This document shows, piece by piece, positions 30,601-37,848 of a stretch of 64,000 nucleotides of DNA. Each line of letters begins with the position of its first letter. The stretch's first letter is position 1. The translations under genes and the position numbers were made by a program. Source of the stretch: an uncultured Roseburia sp. Lineage in GTDB: Bacteria > Bacillota_A > Clostridia > Lachnospirales > Lachnospiraceae. Location: assembly GCA_900557275.1 (NCBI GenBank), contig USRX01000001.1, positions 124,001-188,000 of the forward strand, in the 5' to 3' direction. The notes under the pieces are model-generated. The model was not told the DNA's origin and did not search any database. It saw only the letters and a program-made list of their open reading frames with translations.

Positions 30601-30689
30601 TCCTGCTAGTGTTTACCGCGTTGGCTATATCCGGTGGGATACTGATAAAAATAATCACATACTCAAAGAAGAAAAAATATTTTAAGTAG
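24645..30689 (+). CDS. Giant BspA-type leucine-rich-repeat surface protein, sortase-anchored
   Basis: 2014 residues. A signal peptide ends NAFA (residues 1-28). Residues about 45-390 are LRR_5/BspA-type repeats (IG..AF..C..L..V.IP patterns), known in adhesins. The middle (about 420-1500) has beta-rich domains and a helical stretch I do not recognise. About 1500-1590 resembles a carboxypeptidase-regulatory-like domain, about 1665-1755 a bacterial Ig-like Big_1 domain, and about 1765-1845 a chitobiase C-terminal-like domain (YYTTDD). Next is a His/Cys-rich module (HWHECSCG, CKVCGYE), then a Pro/Ser/Thr stalk. SPQTG at 1977-1981, a hydrophobic segment and KKKK form a sorting signal. Likely a wall-anchored adhesin; the ligand is unknown. 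AAAGGTGG precedes the start. Confidence 0.88.
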   Translation: MKLKKQRLMAILLSVFLLIGVLPFNAFAYDETGTFDAAGGTVTYEVLKDNTIAITGCEDTVTEIVIPDKIKGKPVTVISREAFWHNETLVSVKFPANLTTIELYAFSGCTALERADFSACTKGISLGDSAFSGAILLKEVAFPAGVTDMQELAFSGCHSLSKVDISKSTALTVIPNYAFDRTALTEFTVPDCVTQIGNGAFQWCEKLTNLSLGQGLQSIGEEAFAYCPMSSLVLPDSVTDIGFKSFDNCTSLTDITWPSNKNFTTVAGFTNCTALPVSELNEVLTLSSVSAIGDYAFTNCNFDQVTIPANIRSIGEAAFSGNLNMVSLTILPGVEQIRRLAFGNCTGLARRTVVIPETVAELRSGAFAGCKEQNPDTTFDGITVEVRNRDFRLTPWNNDSRETVDMNGHTYENPFPDFTIIRTYETDSDGNPSMLKQFYETQKEAQYNAQNLYGFEPLTSIASSYTVSGIVPDGAKVELYQNEQEISVPLTDNHFKVKADAGAKVTADISLDGYYSKHFIKTELNADWELGEIAFAETDRLPVNRVLRVDFGDADIRSFRNLKLNLKAENRTLEEGVDYSLQYPNIVLADTVTEDRFTLTVLADQAGYTGGTAETSRKEGIFSLTMPKWGNLEITTISEFAGDNHVLVFDASGSLVGKKRMAKTGFYQTGSLKAGMYTIVAYNVNDSFAEVASLDALEKMGLCEGKDYAKITAEVRDGTQNECKITVPLLKTDVDGILDKSKCSVVADQNEVVAGQNHAVRVYYGFADGEEGSLSVSLPENCTLKFICTLTAQLTAEDYKQNGNVVTIQNAGQKGMYYIMLSDSEAGIYNISAAATVGNTTAPVGSISYRVGKLSIRPAALISDKRTDNLVTINAAPETEVSLYFGDRIAKEGKTNKLGNITFTYDFPESATTGQAFRLTARSGGVEASAEVFYEMTTSGLETWNFYQTNRLGNPYNGAYLYRAENGFKPPSFYYYLFNEKADNDWTIGATFVGKTEPQNVITYVKTLDGSIKLVPMTLLSKKELPDSRGYHYTFAGEMTLPYNEDGVFSEAQIPEEFAIDWENQGEIYSYDTQAVARIEENVAENVKEREDAVKASTDKLHASDELNQWMEKADNASEYIFGAKYRVSGSNWFKNLPEDVQNAAYNLEKAIDNVTVAYSKANGLEKNLTEYASWEEVYEELGFVFGKNTRSAEELLADGYMVCEKEDGKFTAYKDYTELNEGLSRKKAKKATARDAAVGGVTGGFTFVDDNGNQVDFVGNAQGNTQQAINNYNFGQLTDAYDDFADAIIRHPDCGALEAGVLGGVGAGMHVAGDLATIDNIRQDAEAMVDFTEKTAEMEGYIDELKLYENRYADQPLCSNSIMRERFIAMDIRLLLDNEAFRSEANAIAGSVLYTAGYIDKTGFSDSVGVVWDAATSTVGERRAAQIQKLLEKLDRQTRIRKQQCNDTDMEDLMRKTHKSTRVRPIMDPSGIVYEAVKSNTLSGVTATVYYANNPDGSNAVIWDAENYEQTNPQITDDNGSFAWDVPVGWWQVRFEKDGYEPAQTEWMQVPPPRMGLKVPMKSTENPVVLSAGAYSDYIEVIFSQYMDTEKEITLPEGMTGTWQSIDSGYSKVLHITKTGGFQKGSMVSFTLDGAQNYAGKALPFYNSGELTVSARPAEIVLNYESVILAKAGTEKAISVRIKDSEGNYMEGVNVEAEFGNTLTAAMLSGSGVTDADGKVVFATNALLPGYTDITFRVVGTSLEKTIGFRVSLEEIRPKRPVAKIGETQFDENSPKENYITVKNGEQLVISAEDGVTIYYTTDDTCPCQNSASRKIYTSPITITKNTKFRIAAYKDGMDYSERLNITVSVDNTHRHSYGSVWKTDENCHWHECSCGAVSDRAEHDWKVENVKEATATESGYSGDKICKVCGYEVKGEKIPAAGAAKPAEPTNPEGNVSTEPGNPDSSTSIKSDNSGSTISTETSKKDKNNSISGNSPQTGNTSHILLVFTALAISGGILIKIITYSKKKKYFK

Positions 30690-30720
30690 GATACGGTGTA
30701 GAAAAACTTCGTAAAACAAA

Positions 30721-30768
30721 AACAAAACGGCGTCCAGTCTCAAAAAACTGAGCGTCGTTTTGTTTTGA
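30721..30768 (+). terminator. Terminator after the surface protein gene
   Basis: CAAAACGGCG (from 30723) pairs with CGTCGTTTTG (ending about 30765), with an inner CAGT/ACTG pairing. The 3' arm itself is T-rich. Confidence 0.7.
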
Positions 30769-30922
30769 AAGATACTAGCTTAGAAATAAAAAATAATTGT
30801 CATGGAATTGATTTTATAGAGAAAGTATCTGATATAAACACAGACTTGATTTTAGCGTGAGTATATGATAGCTTAATTTATATATAAAATGGTACTACAG
30901 AAAGAAAAAGAAGAAAGAATAG

Positions 30923-31912
30923 ATGGTTGCATTAGATGATTATTTATATTCGGGAGATACAATTTTTCGGATTTTACAGAAATATACGGAAGATCTTCGA
31001 AAGGATGCGAAGAAAAATCGAAATGAGATTGATATGGTACATTGTAATTTCCTGATTCAGATTCGGGAATTACTGGAGCATAATGATTTCCTTACAGCAC
31101 AGTCACAGAAGATCCGGGAATTTTATAAATATATGGCAAAGGAATTTCCATATCTGGCATTTACGTTTAAAGGAAGGATTAAATCGCTGATCCGTGCGGA
31201 AGAAAAGTTTAACAGTTATATCGTGGAGTATATTTCCGATTATTATGAAGAACACGGAAATTATCCGCCACTGTCAGAGTTGAAACAGCGTCTGAGCTGC
31301 TTTCGGGATCTCATCGCATACCGCATCGTGATCTCTATGCCCAAATGTCATTATGAAACGGAAGAGGATCGTGCAACGGCAGAAATGGAATGCCTGTATC
31401 AGATTGCAAATGTACTTCCGGAATTTCTGGAGGAACGGGGATTTACAGCAGAACCGGCAAATGGCGTGTTGGAAAGTAAGTCTTCGCTGATGTCAGAAGA
31501 AGCAAGACCATATTTCCGGGATTATATTAGCAATCGGAAGACGGAATCCTATCAATCGTTGCATATTACGTTTTATGATAACTGTTCCCGTACTTATATG
31601 GAGATTCAGCTTCGGACAAAGGAAATGGACGATGCAGCTGAGATCGGTTCAGCAAACCATCAGATCTATGAGCAGCAGCAGGAAAAAGATCGCAGCCGTA
31701 AAGACCGGATTCCGGAAGGAGAAAACCGGTATTTTGAGGAAGCATATGAGAGAGGGCTGCGCCTGATGAATCTGCAACTGGAAAAACTGGATGTAAATAT
31801 GTTTACCGCAATCAACCATGATCTGGTAAATGATGGATGTGGTCTGTATCAGGGACGTCTGATCCTGCCTTACGAGCATTTATCCAGATTTCAGAATGAC
31901 AGAATTGATTGA
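30923..31912 (+). CDS. Single-domain RelA/SpoT-type (p)ppGpp synthetase
   Basis: 329 residues holding only a RelA/SpoT nucleotidyltransferase domain. Visible motifs are KGRIKS, RDLIAYRIV, YQSLHITF and MEIQLRT, the usual ATP/GTP-binding and catalytic stretches. There is no HD hydrolase domain and no TGS/ACT regulatory region. It probably makes the alarmone (p)ppGpp. It is longer than the typical 210-260-residue small alarmone synthetases, with extra helical parts at both ends. It is alone here, between a terminator and alkD. Confidence 0.85.
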   Translation: MVALDDYLYSGDTIFRILQKYTEDLRKDAKKNRNEIDMVHCNFLIQIRELLEHNDFLTAQSQKIREFYKYMAKEFPYLAFTFKGRIKSLIRAEEKFNSYIVEYISDYYEEHGNYPPLSELKQRLSCFRDLIAYRIVISMPKCHYETEEDRATAEMECLYQIANVLPEFLEERGFTAEPANGVLESKSSLMSEEARPYFRDYISNRKTESYQSLHITFYDNCSRTYMEIQLRTKEMDDAAEIGSANHQIYEQQQEKDRSRKDRIPEGENRYFEEAYERGLRLMNLQLEKLDVNMFTAINHDLVNDGCGLYQGRLILPYEHLSRFQNDRID

Positions 31913-32130
31913 TTTTTAATAAATGATATAAGTGTTATTTTATATTATAAAATGGCTTCATTATACTATGAAATATTATGACAGATGACGTATGCAATAA
32001 AATATATTTTCCATAATGGAAAGGAATTATTGAAAATATATTTTTGCCGTGAGTATGGCGGGAGTGGATGGTATTGGTTTTGATAGAATAATAATTTTTA
32101 GAAATAGATATAAAAACGGGAAAGAACAAG

Positions 32131-32808
32131 ATGAATTCATTACAGAAACAGTTATTTGAATTGCAGGATTTAAAATACAGAGATTTTCACAGTAAGCTTC
32201 TGCCGGGGATTGATAAAGAAAAGATCATTGGCATCCGCACTCCACAGCTGCGGAAATTTGCAAAAGAATTTGCAAAGACAAAAGAGGCTGATCTGTTTTT
32301 ACAGGATCTGCCCCATACTTATTACGAAGAAAATAACTTGCATATGATGCTTGTATCCTGGATGAAGGATTACGGTGCGTGCTTAAAAGAAGTCAGACGC
32401 TTTCTGCCATATATTGATAACTGGGCGACCTGTGATCTGCCACTGCCAAAATGTTTTGAGAAACATAAGACAGAGCTTTTGCCGGAGATTCAATCATGGA
32501 TTATGGATACGCATACATATACGATTCGATATGGCATCGGTGTGTTGATGCGCCTTTATCTGGATGAAGCATTTTCGCCGGAATTTCCGGAGCTGGTGGT
32601 ACAGGTTCGGTCAGAAGAATATTATGTCAATATGATGATCGCCTGGTATATGTCAACTGCGCTGGCAAAACAGTGGGAGACGATTATTCCATATATAGAG
32701 CAGAAAAAATTGCCGGAGTGGGTGCATCGTAAGACCATTCAGAAGGCGGTGGAGAGTTATCGGATCACGCCGGAACAGAAAGCCTATCTGAAAACATTTC
32801 GGTTATAA
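32131..32808 (+). CDS. AlkD-like DNA alkylation repair protein
   Basis: 225 residues built of HEAT-like helical repeats, typical of AlkC/AlkD DNA glycosylases that excise N3- and N7-alkylpurines. Family marks are GIRTPQLRKFAKEFAK, the YYEENNLHMMLVSWM region and WATCDLP. AlkD flips no base and uses conserved Trp/Asp residues; I cannot check all of these without an alignment. The gap to the preceding gene is 218 bases without features. Confidence 0.85.
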   Translation: MNSLQKQLFELQDLKYRDFHSKLLPGIDKEKIIGIRTPQLRKFAKEFAKTKEADLFLQDLPHTYYEENNLHMMLVSWMKDYGACLKEVRRFLPYIDNWATCDLPLPKCFEKHKTELLPEIQSWIMDTHTYTIRYGIGVLMRLYLDEAFSPEFPELVVQVRSEEYYVNMMIAWYMSTALAKQWETIIPYIEQKKLPEWVHRKTIQKAVESYRITPEQKAYLKTFRL

Positions 32809-32961
32809 TATAATAAAAAGATAAGTAGAAATGAATGTGGAACAGTTTTTTTATAATATCATGGTAGTTAAGCTGAACTGGAGTAGAAGATAAAGAAAAT
32901 ATATAGTAGAAAAGATAGTTTTTTCGAAGCATACTAAAAATAACAGAAATTGCAAAAATAA

Positions 32962-33024
32962 AAACCAGAAGGAATATCGTTGCTTAATAACTTATAAAGC
33001 AACGGTAATCCTTCTGGTTTTTCT
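32962..33024. terminator. Bidirectional terminator between alkD and pxpA
   Basis: AACCAGAAGGA plus CGTTGCTT on the left pair with AAGCAACG plus TCCTTCTGGTT on the right. T-runs occur on both strands. It serves the convergent alkD and pxp transcripts. The remainder of the 32809-33161 gap shows nothing else. Confidence 0.85.
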
Positions 33025-33161
33025 GCTATATGTATACGGAACATGTGTACTTCCTTATTAGGATAAAGCTATTTATCATATGGCAGTACAGATAAGAATG
33101 CATATAGTGGTAATCAATAGATGACTCATAGAAACATATGGTGCAAAAGTTACAAAAGCTT

Positions 33162-33932
33162 TTACTTCACAATTTCCTTTAATGGAGCAATCGCAATGCC
33201 CTGTTCTTTTAAGGTCTTGCGAATCTTTTCTACGAAGAGCAGCGCTTTTTCGCCGTCACCATGTACACAGATGGAGTCTGCCTGGATCGGAATATCTTTA
33301 CCGGTAATGGCAGTTATTTTTCCTTCCGTTACCATACGGACAACACGGGAAATAGCAAGTTCTTCATCATGGATGACTGCGCCTTCTTTACGACGGTTTA
33401 CCAATGTGCCGTCTTCCTCGTAAGCACGGTCAGCAAATACTTCGCTGGCTGCTTTCAAACCACAGTCTCTGGCTGCGCGAATCGTTTCGCTGCCGGACAG
33501 ACCGAGGACGATGATTTCTGGGTCATAAGATTTGATCGCTTCGCAGATAGCAAGAGAGAGATCATAGTCTTTTGCTGCCATATTGTAAAGGGCACCGTGA
33601 GGTTTGACATGCTGCAGTTTCATCCCGTTTGCTTGACACATGCCGCCGAGGGCACTGATCTGATACAGCGTATAAGCCTTTGCCTCCGCCGGAGAGACCG
33701 CCATAGCTCTGCGACCAAATCCCATGAGATCCGGAAGTCCCGGATGGGCGCCGATCTGAATGCTGGCATCGTTGGCACTCTGGATCGCTTCCTGCATGAC
33801 AACCGGATCGGATGCATGATATCCGCAGGCGATGTTAGCAGAAGAGACCAGAGGGATGATTTTCTCATCGTTTCCAATTGTATAATGTCCAAAGCTTTCG
33901 CCAAGGTCACTGTTTAAATCTACCTGATACAT
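33162..33932 (-). CDS. pxpA: 5-oxoprolinase subunit A (LamB/YcsF family)
   Basis: With PxpB and PxpC it forms the bacterial ATP-dependent 5-oxoprolinase, which opens pyroglutamate to glutamate. The 256 residues carry the family signature DLNSDLGESFGHY, the NIACGYHASDP metal-like site and KPHGALYN. The start at 33932 has AAAGGTG just upstream and begins MYQVDLN; the longer frame is not needed. It is last in the operon, separated from accC by a hairpin terminator, so its level may be lower than that of the other subunits. Confidence 0.93.
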   Translation of the reverse strand: MYQVDLNSDLGESFGHYTIGNDEKIIPLVSSANIACGYHASDPVVMQEAIQSANDASIQIGAHPGLPDLMGFGRRAMAVSPAEAKAYTLYQISALGGMCQANGMKLQHVKPHGALYNMAAKDYDLSLAICEAIKSYDPEIIVLGLSGSETIRAARDCGLKAASEVFADRAYEEDGTLVNRRKEGAVIHDEELAISRVVRMVTEGKITAITGKDIPIQADSICVHGDGEKALLFVEKIRKTLKEQGIAIAPLKEIVK

Positions 33933-33955
33933 ATGTGATACACACCTTTCTTTCA

Positions 33956-33995
33956 AAAAGCCCGGAATTCTCATATACGAGTGCTCCGGGTTTTT
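33956..33995 (-). terminator. Hairpin within the pxp operon, between accC and pxpA
   Basis: Read on the minus strand, AAACCCGGA and TCCGGGCTTT pair and a T-run follows. It lies between accC and pxpA, so it could attenuate or end transcription before pxpA. The plus strand also has a T-run after the stem. Confidence 0.65.
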
Positions 33996-34026
33996 CTATG
34001 AGTTTCATAACTTATGTTGCCATTTA

Positions 34027-35373
34027 TTAGTCTAATCGTAAGATTCGCTCAATAAATCCGGTGTCAGCTTTTCCTTCGCAGAATTCCGGGTTTTCCAGGA
34101 TACGGTACTGGAAATCAAGATTGGTCTCTACTCCGAGGATGACCATTTCATTCAAAGCAGATCGCATTTTCTGTAAAGCAGCATCACGATTTGGCGCATG
34201 TACGATAACTTTTGCAATCATGGAATCGTATTCAGAAGGAATCTTATAGCCGGTATAAAGAGCGGTGTCTACTCGAACACCATTTCCGGCCGGAAGATGA
34301 AGGTGTTTTACCACCCCAGGACTTGGCATAAAGTTTTTCTCCGGGATTTCTGCATTGATACGACATTCAATGGCATGTCCACGCTGTCTGACATCTTCCT
34401 GAGTAAAGCTTAATGATTCTCCCATAGCGACACGAATCTGTTCAATGATAAGGTCTGTGCCGGTAACCATTTCTGTTACCCCGTGCTCTACCTGAATACG
34501 GGTATTCATTTCCATGAAATAATAAGTACCCTTTGGATCAAGTATGAATTCTATTGTTCCGGCATTGGTATAATTTACAGCCTTTGCCGCCAGAATCGCA
34601 TCATGGTTCATGGAACGGCGAATCTCTTCAGTGATAGCAGGAGAAGGAGATTCTTCAATCAGTTTCTGATGGTTTCGCTGGATGGAACAGTCACGCTCTC
34701 CGAGAGCAACTACATTTCCGTGGCTGTCTGCCATGATCTGGATCTCCACATGCCGTGGATTTTCAATAAATTTTTCAATATACATGGTGTCATCGCCAAA
34801 TGCATTGGCAGATTCACGCTGCGCCATATTGAAATTAAATTCAAAATCATCCTGAGAGCGGGAGACGCGCATGCCCTTTCCGCCACCGCCGGAGGATGCT
34901 TTGATCATGACCGGATAGCCGATTTCATTGGCAAGACGCTCTCCTGTCTCAGCGTCGTATACTGGTTCTTTTGTCCCGGGAACGACAGGAACATCTGCTT
35001 CCATCATCGTCTTACGGGCATGAGATTTGTTTCCCATACTGTCAATGACTTCTGCTGTCGGTCCGATAAAGGTAATGCCGTATTCATTGCACCGGCGTAC
35101 AAATTCAGAATTTTCAGAGAGGAAGCCAAAGCCGGGATGAATGGCATCAGCACCGGTATTTAAAGCAGCAGCGATAATGCGATCCATGTTCAGGTAACTG
35201 TTTCTTGCCGGTCCTTCTCCGATGCAGACACGCTGGTCTGCAAGCTGTACATGGAGGCTGTTTTTATCTTCTTTTGAGTAGACTGCCACACTGCGGATGC
35301 CCATATTACGGCATGCACGGATGATGCGGACGGCGATCTCACCACGATTTGCAATCAGTATTTTCTGAAACAT
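34027..35373 (-). CDS. accC: Biotin carboxylase
   Basis: ATP-grasp enzyme that carboxylates the biotin of the partner carrier protein. 448 residues: N-terminal KILIANRGEIAVRIIRACR, ATP-binding glycine-rich KASSGGGGKGM, and the catalytic EMNTRIQVEHGVTE. Start 35373 is set by AAGGAGGAA immediately upstream, which overlaps the end of accB. In this operon it lies between PxpC and PxpA genes, and no acetyl-CoA carboxyltransferase genes (accA/accD) are present, so a role in 5-oxoproline metabolism is more likely than fatty-acid synthesis. Confidence 0.93.
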   Translation of the reverse strand: MFQKILIANRGEIAVRIIRACRNMGIRSVAVYSKEDKNSLHVQLADQRVCIGEGPARNSYLNMDRIIAAALNTGADAIHPGFGFLSENSEFVRRCNEYGITFIGPTAEVIDSMGNKSHARKTMMEADVPVVPGTKEPVYDAETGERLANEIGYPVMIKASSGGGGKGMRVSRSQDDFEFNFNMAQRESANAFGDDTMYIEKFIENPRHVEIQIMADSHGNVVALGERDCSIQRNHQKLIEESPSPAITEEIRRSMNHDAILAAKAVNYTNAGTIEFILDPKGTYYFMEMNTRIQVEHGVTEMVTGTDLIIEQIRVAMGESLSFTQEDVRQRGHAIECRINAEIPEKNFMPSPGVVKHLHLPAGNGVRVDTALYTGYKIPSEYDSMIAKVIVHAPNRDAALQKMRSALNEMVILGVETNLDFQYRILENPEFCEGKADTGFIERILRLD

Positions 35374-35386
35374 CAGCGGTTCCTCC

Positions 35387-35818
35387 TTAGTCATCCAGCC
35401 GTTTTACTTTAAATAATGGCTGTCCGTATTCAATTTTCTGTTCGTTGCTTACAAGTACGGCTTCGATTTCACAGTCAAAGTCACATTCAATCTCGTTCAT
35501 CAGTTTCATTGCTTCCAGAATACATACAGTCTGTCCGGCTTTTACTTTATCGCCTACTTTTACGAATGCTTTTGCTTCCGGAGACGGAGCAGAGTAGAAG
35601 GTTCCTACGATCGGAGAAGTGATGTAATCGTCTTCGTCAGATTCTGCTTCCGCCGGTGCAGCTGCGACGTGTGTCACAGCTACGGCAGCTTCTCCCGGAA
35701 TGCCAACGGTGCCTCTGCGGCTCATTTTGATTTTTGTATTACCTTCCTGAATGCTGAAATCCAGCATGGAGGAATTTTCAATTATTTTTACAAGCTTTTC
35801 AATTTTTTCTAAATCCAT
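35387..35818 (-). CDS. accB: Biotin carboxyl carrier protein
   Basis: 143 residues: N-terminal helix, an Ala/Glu-rich linker, and the C-terminal biotinyl domain with the biotinylation site EAMKLMNE (Lys105). It carries carboxybiotin between AccC and a carboxyltransferase. It is 13 bases upstream of accC, and pxpC ends 25 bases before it. Confidence 0.93.
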   Translation of the reverse strand: MDLEKIEKLVKIIENSSMLDFSIQEGNTKIKMSRRGTVGIPGEAAVAVTHVAAAPAEAESDEDDYITSPIVGTFYSAPSPEAKAFVKVGDKVKAGQTVCILEAMKLMNEIECDFDCEIEAVLVSNEQKIEYGQPLFKVKRLDD

Positions 35819-35843
35819 GATAGTGTACTCCTTTTTTCAGCAC

Positions 35844-36848
35844 TTACTGAAATAGTTTGCTGATACGTTTGGCTACCAGTCTGCAGTCGAGAACTTCTTT
35901 GCATGGCTGATAGATCTGTTTGCGGAATTCATTTAATTCTTTTAATTCATCCATCATAAGATGCTGCGCTTCCTCTACGGTAACTGCCTGAAAACGGATC
36001 TTGTGATCGGTTTTCCGCTGTACCAACTTTGGAATATCCACAGAAATGACAGTAGCAATCTTTGCATATCCTCCGGTTGTCTGTCTGTCAGAAAGCAGGA
36101 TAATCGGTTTTCCGTGGCTTGGAACCTGTACAGAACCGAATGCAATACCATCGGAAATAATATCAGATGTCGTCTTGTATGCAATGAACGGACCTTCCAG
36201 ACGGCACCCCATACGGTCAAATTCACTGGTCACGGTATATTCAGAATTCAGGAATGTTTTCTTTCCGGCAGCGGTAAAGCTGTCGTCCTGCGGTCCCATG
36301 ATGACACGGAGTGTAACTTCTTCCTGATCGAATTCATCCAGATCCAGACTGCGGGAGAGGTAGTAAGGCAGGTATCTTCGCTTGATACGGAAGCCTACGT
36401 AGTCTCCATCCATCAAACGACGTCCTTTATAACCGCCGATGGCGCATTTGATATTTGTGGAGCGGCTGCCCATAACTACAGGGATATCCAGATAACTGGA
36501 AAAAGCGATATAGCCACGGCTTCCGGTTCTCGCACCACGGAAGGTCAGGATGTCTCCCCGATGCATATAGATCGCTGTATACATTTTTGCAGGTTTCCCA
36601 TTGATATGAGGCTGAAAATCGCCGCCGGTAATGGCGATGATCGTTTCAGAAGTAAATTCCAGAGTTGGTCCCATAAGCGTAAATTCCAAAACCGCCTCAT
36701 TTTCCGGATTATCCAGAAGCAGGTTGGCAATTTTAAAGGAACGTACATCCATAACGCCAGATACACTGAATCCCTGGCTCTGGTAGCCGGTACGGCCAAG
36801 ATCCTGTACGGTGGTAAGCATACCGCCTTTTAAAACACGAAATCCCAT
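35844..36848 (-). CDS. pxpC: 5-oxoprolinase subunit C (KipA/AHS2 family)
   Basis: 334 residues, with the AHS2/KipA marks TTVQDLGRTGYQSQGFSVSGVMD at the N-terminus and LLSDRQTTGGYAKIATV near the C-terminus. Works with PxpB and PxpA in 5-oxoproline cleavage. The AHS1/AHS2 pair is also the carboxyltransferase part of urea carboxylase, which is relevant because accB and accC follow. Only 3 bases separate it from pxpB. Confidence 0.93.
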   Translation of the reverse strand: MGFRVLKGGMLTTVQDLGRTGYQSQGFSVSGVMDVRSFKIANLLLDNPENEAVLEFTLMGPTLEFTSETIIAITGGDFQPHINGKPAKMYTAIYMHRGDILTFRGARTGSRGYIAFSSYLDIPVVMGSRSTNIKCAIGGYKGRRLMDGDYVGFRIKRRYLPYYLSRSLDLDEFDQEEVTLRVIMGPQDDSFTAAGKKTFLNSEYTVTSEFDRMGCRLEGPFIAYKTTSDIISDGIAFGSVQVPSHGKPIILLSDRQTTGGYAKIATVISVDIPKLVQRKTDHKIRFQAVTVEEAQHLMMDELKELNEFRKQIYQPCKEVLDCRLVAKRISKLFQ

Positions 36849-36851
36849 GGC

Positions 36852-37580
36852 TTACACCTCCTTTGTATGGGTAACGCAGGTATAAGCATTGTTATCTACC
36901 TGCTCTTTAATCTCAAGATAATTTTTTTCAGAAACCGGCACGAAACGGATATAATCGCCGGCCTCAAAAAGAATCGGTATTTCACGGTTCGGGTCATAGG
37001 TTTTGACCGGGGTCAGTCCAAGCAGCTGCCATCCGCCCGGAGAGTCCAGTGGATAAATACCGGTCTGGGAACCACCGATGCCTACACTTCCAGCCGGAAT
37101 CTTGATCCTGGGATTGGCAAGACGCGGAGTGTGAATACGTTCATCAAGACCGCCGAGATAGGAAAAGCCCGGCAGAAATCCCAGCATGTAGATCAGATAA
37201 TCTCTGGAGCAGTGAATATCAATGACTTCCTGTGGTGTCAGTCCGGCATGCTCTGCGATGTGATCCAGATCCGGGCCGTATGTTCCACCGTAACATACGG
37301 GAATTTCAAAGATTCTGGAAGCAGAAGCCTCTTTGCTTACATCCAGTCTGATCAGTTTTACCAGACGGTTTTTTAATGTCTGATAAGAAGTTACGCGGGG
37401 ATCATAGTTGATCAGCAGGCTGGTAAAAGCAGGGATGATGTCGGTAACGCCTTCCACATGCTGTGCCCGCATCAGATGTACAAAAGCTGTGATCTTTGCA
37501 TTGATCTCCGGGGCGATTTCCTGTCCAAACTGAATGAGCACCGAAGAGTCTCCAGCGGTATAAATTTTAATTTCTTCCAT
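36852..37580 (-). CDS. pxpB: 5-oxoprolinase subunit B (KipI/AHS1 family)
   Basis: 242 residues. AHS1 marks include DSSVLIQFG, the PVCYGGTYGPDLDHIA block, MLGFLPGFSYLGGLD, and the GSVGIGGSQTGIYPLDSPGGWQLLG loop (given here in part as motifs). The start at 37580 is supported by GGAGAAA upstream. It is the first gene after a 268-base gap that holds two palindromic sites, so it probably begins its own transcription unit: pxpB-pxpC-accB-accC-pxpA. Confidence 0.92.
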   Translation of the reverse strand: MEEIKIYTAGDSSVLIQFGQEIAPEINAKITAFVHLMRAQHVEGVTDIIPAFTSLLINYDPRVTSYQTLKNRLVKLIRLDVSKEASASRIFEIPVCYGGTYGPDLDHIAEHAGLTPQEVIDIHCSRDYLIYMLGFLPGFSYLGGLDERIHTPRLANPRIKIPAGSVGIGGSQTGIYPLDSPGGWQLLGLTPVKTYDPNREIPILFEAGDYIRFVPVSEKNYLEIKEQVDNNAYTCVTHTKEV

Positions 37581-37650
37581 TTCAGTTTCTCCATTCTGCA
37601 ACGGATACATACAGCAAAAGGATGTGATTCCGTATGTTTCTACACTGATC

Positions 37651-37743
37651 ATAGTATGGAAAATATCTTTTCATAGCTATTTATGCTGTCATCTAAAGGC
37701 AACGGAATGGGCATTAGTATGGAAAATACGTTTTCATGACTAT
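37651..37743 (-). promoter_or_regulatory. Pair of palindromic operator-like sites upstream of pxpB
   Basis: Two related 30-base elements at 37651-37680 and 37714-37743 share TAGTATGGAAAATA, a short centre and TTTTCAT. Each is an imperfect dyad (ATGgAAAA...TTTTCAT). They are 63 bases apart and end about 70 bases before pxpB. This is what a dimeric repressor or activator binding twice would need; the protein is not identified. Confidence 0.6.
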
Positions 37744-37848
37744 GATCGGTATCAGAAAAATATCCTTATTTATATTCAGCTGTAAGCAGGTTGCCTGTGC
37801 TGTGCATTTTATATCAGGTAATATTTAATGACCTGTATGAAGTTCTTT

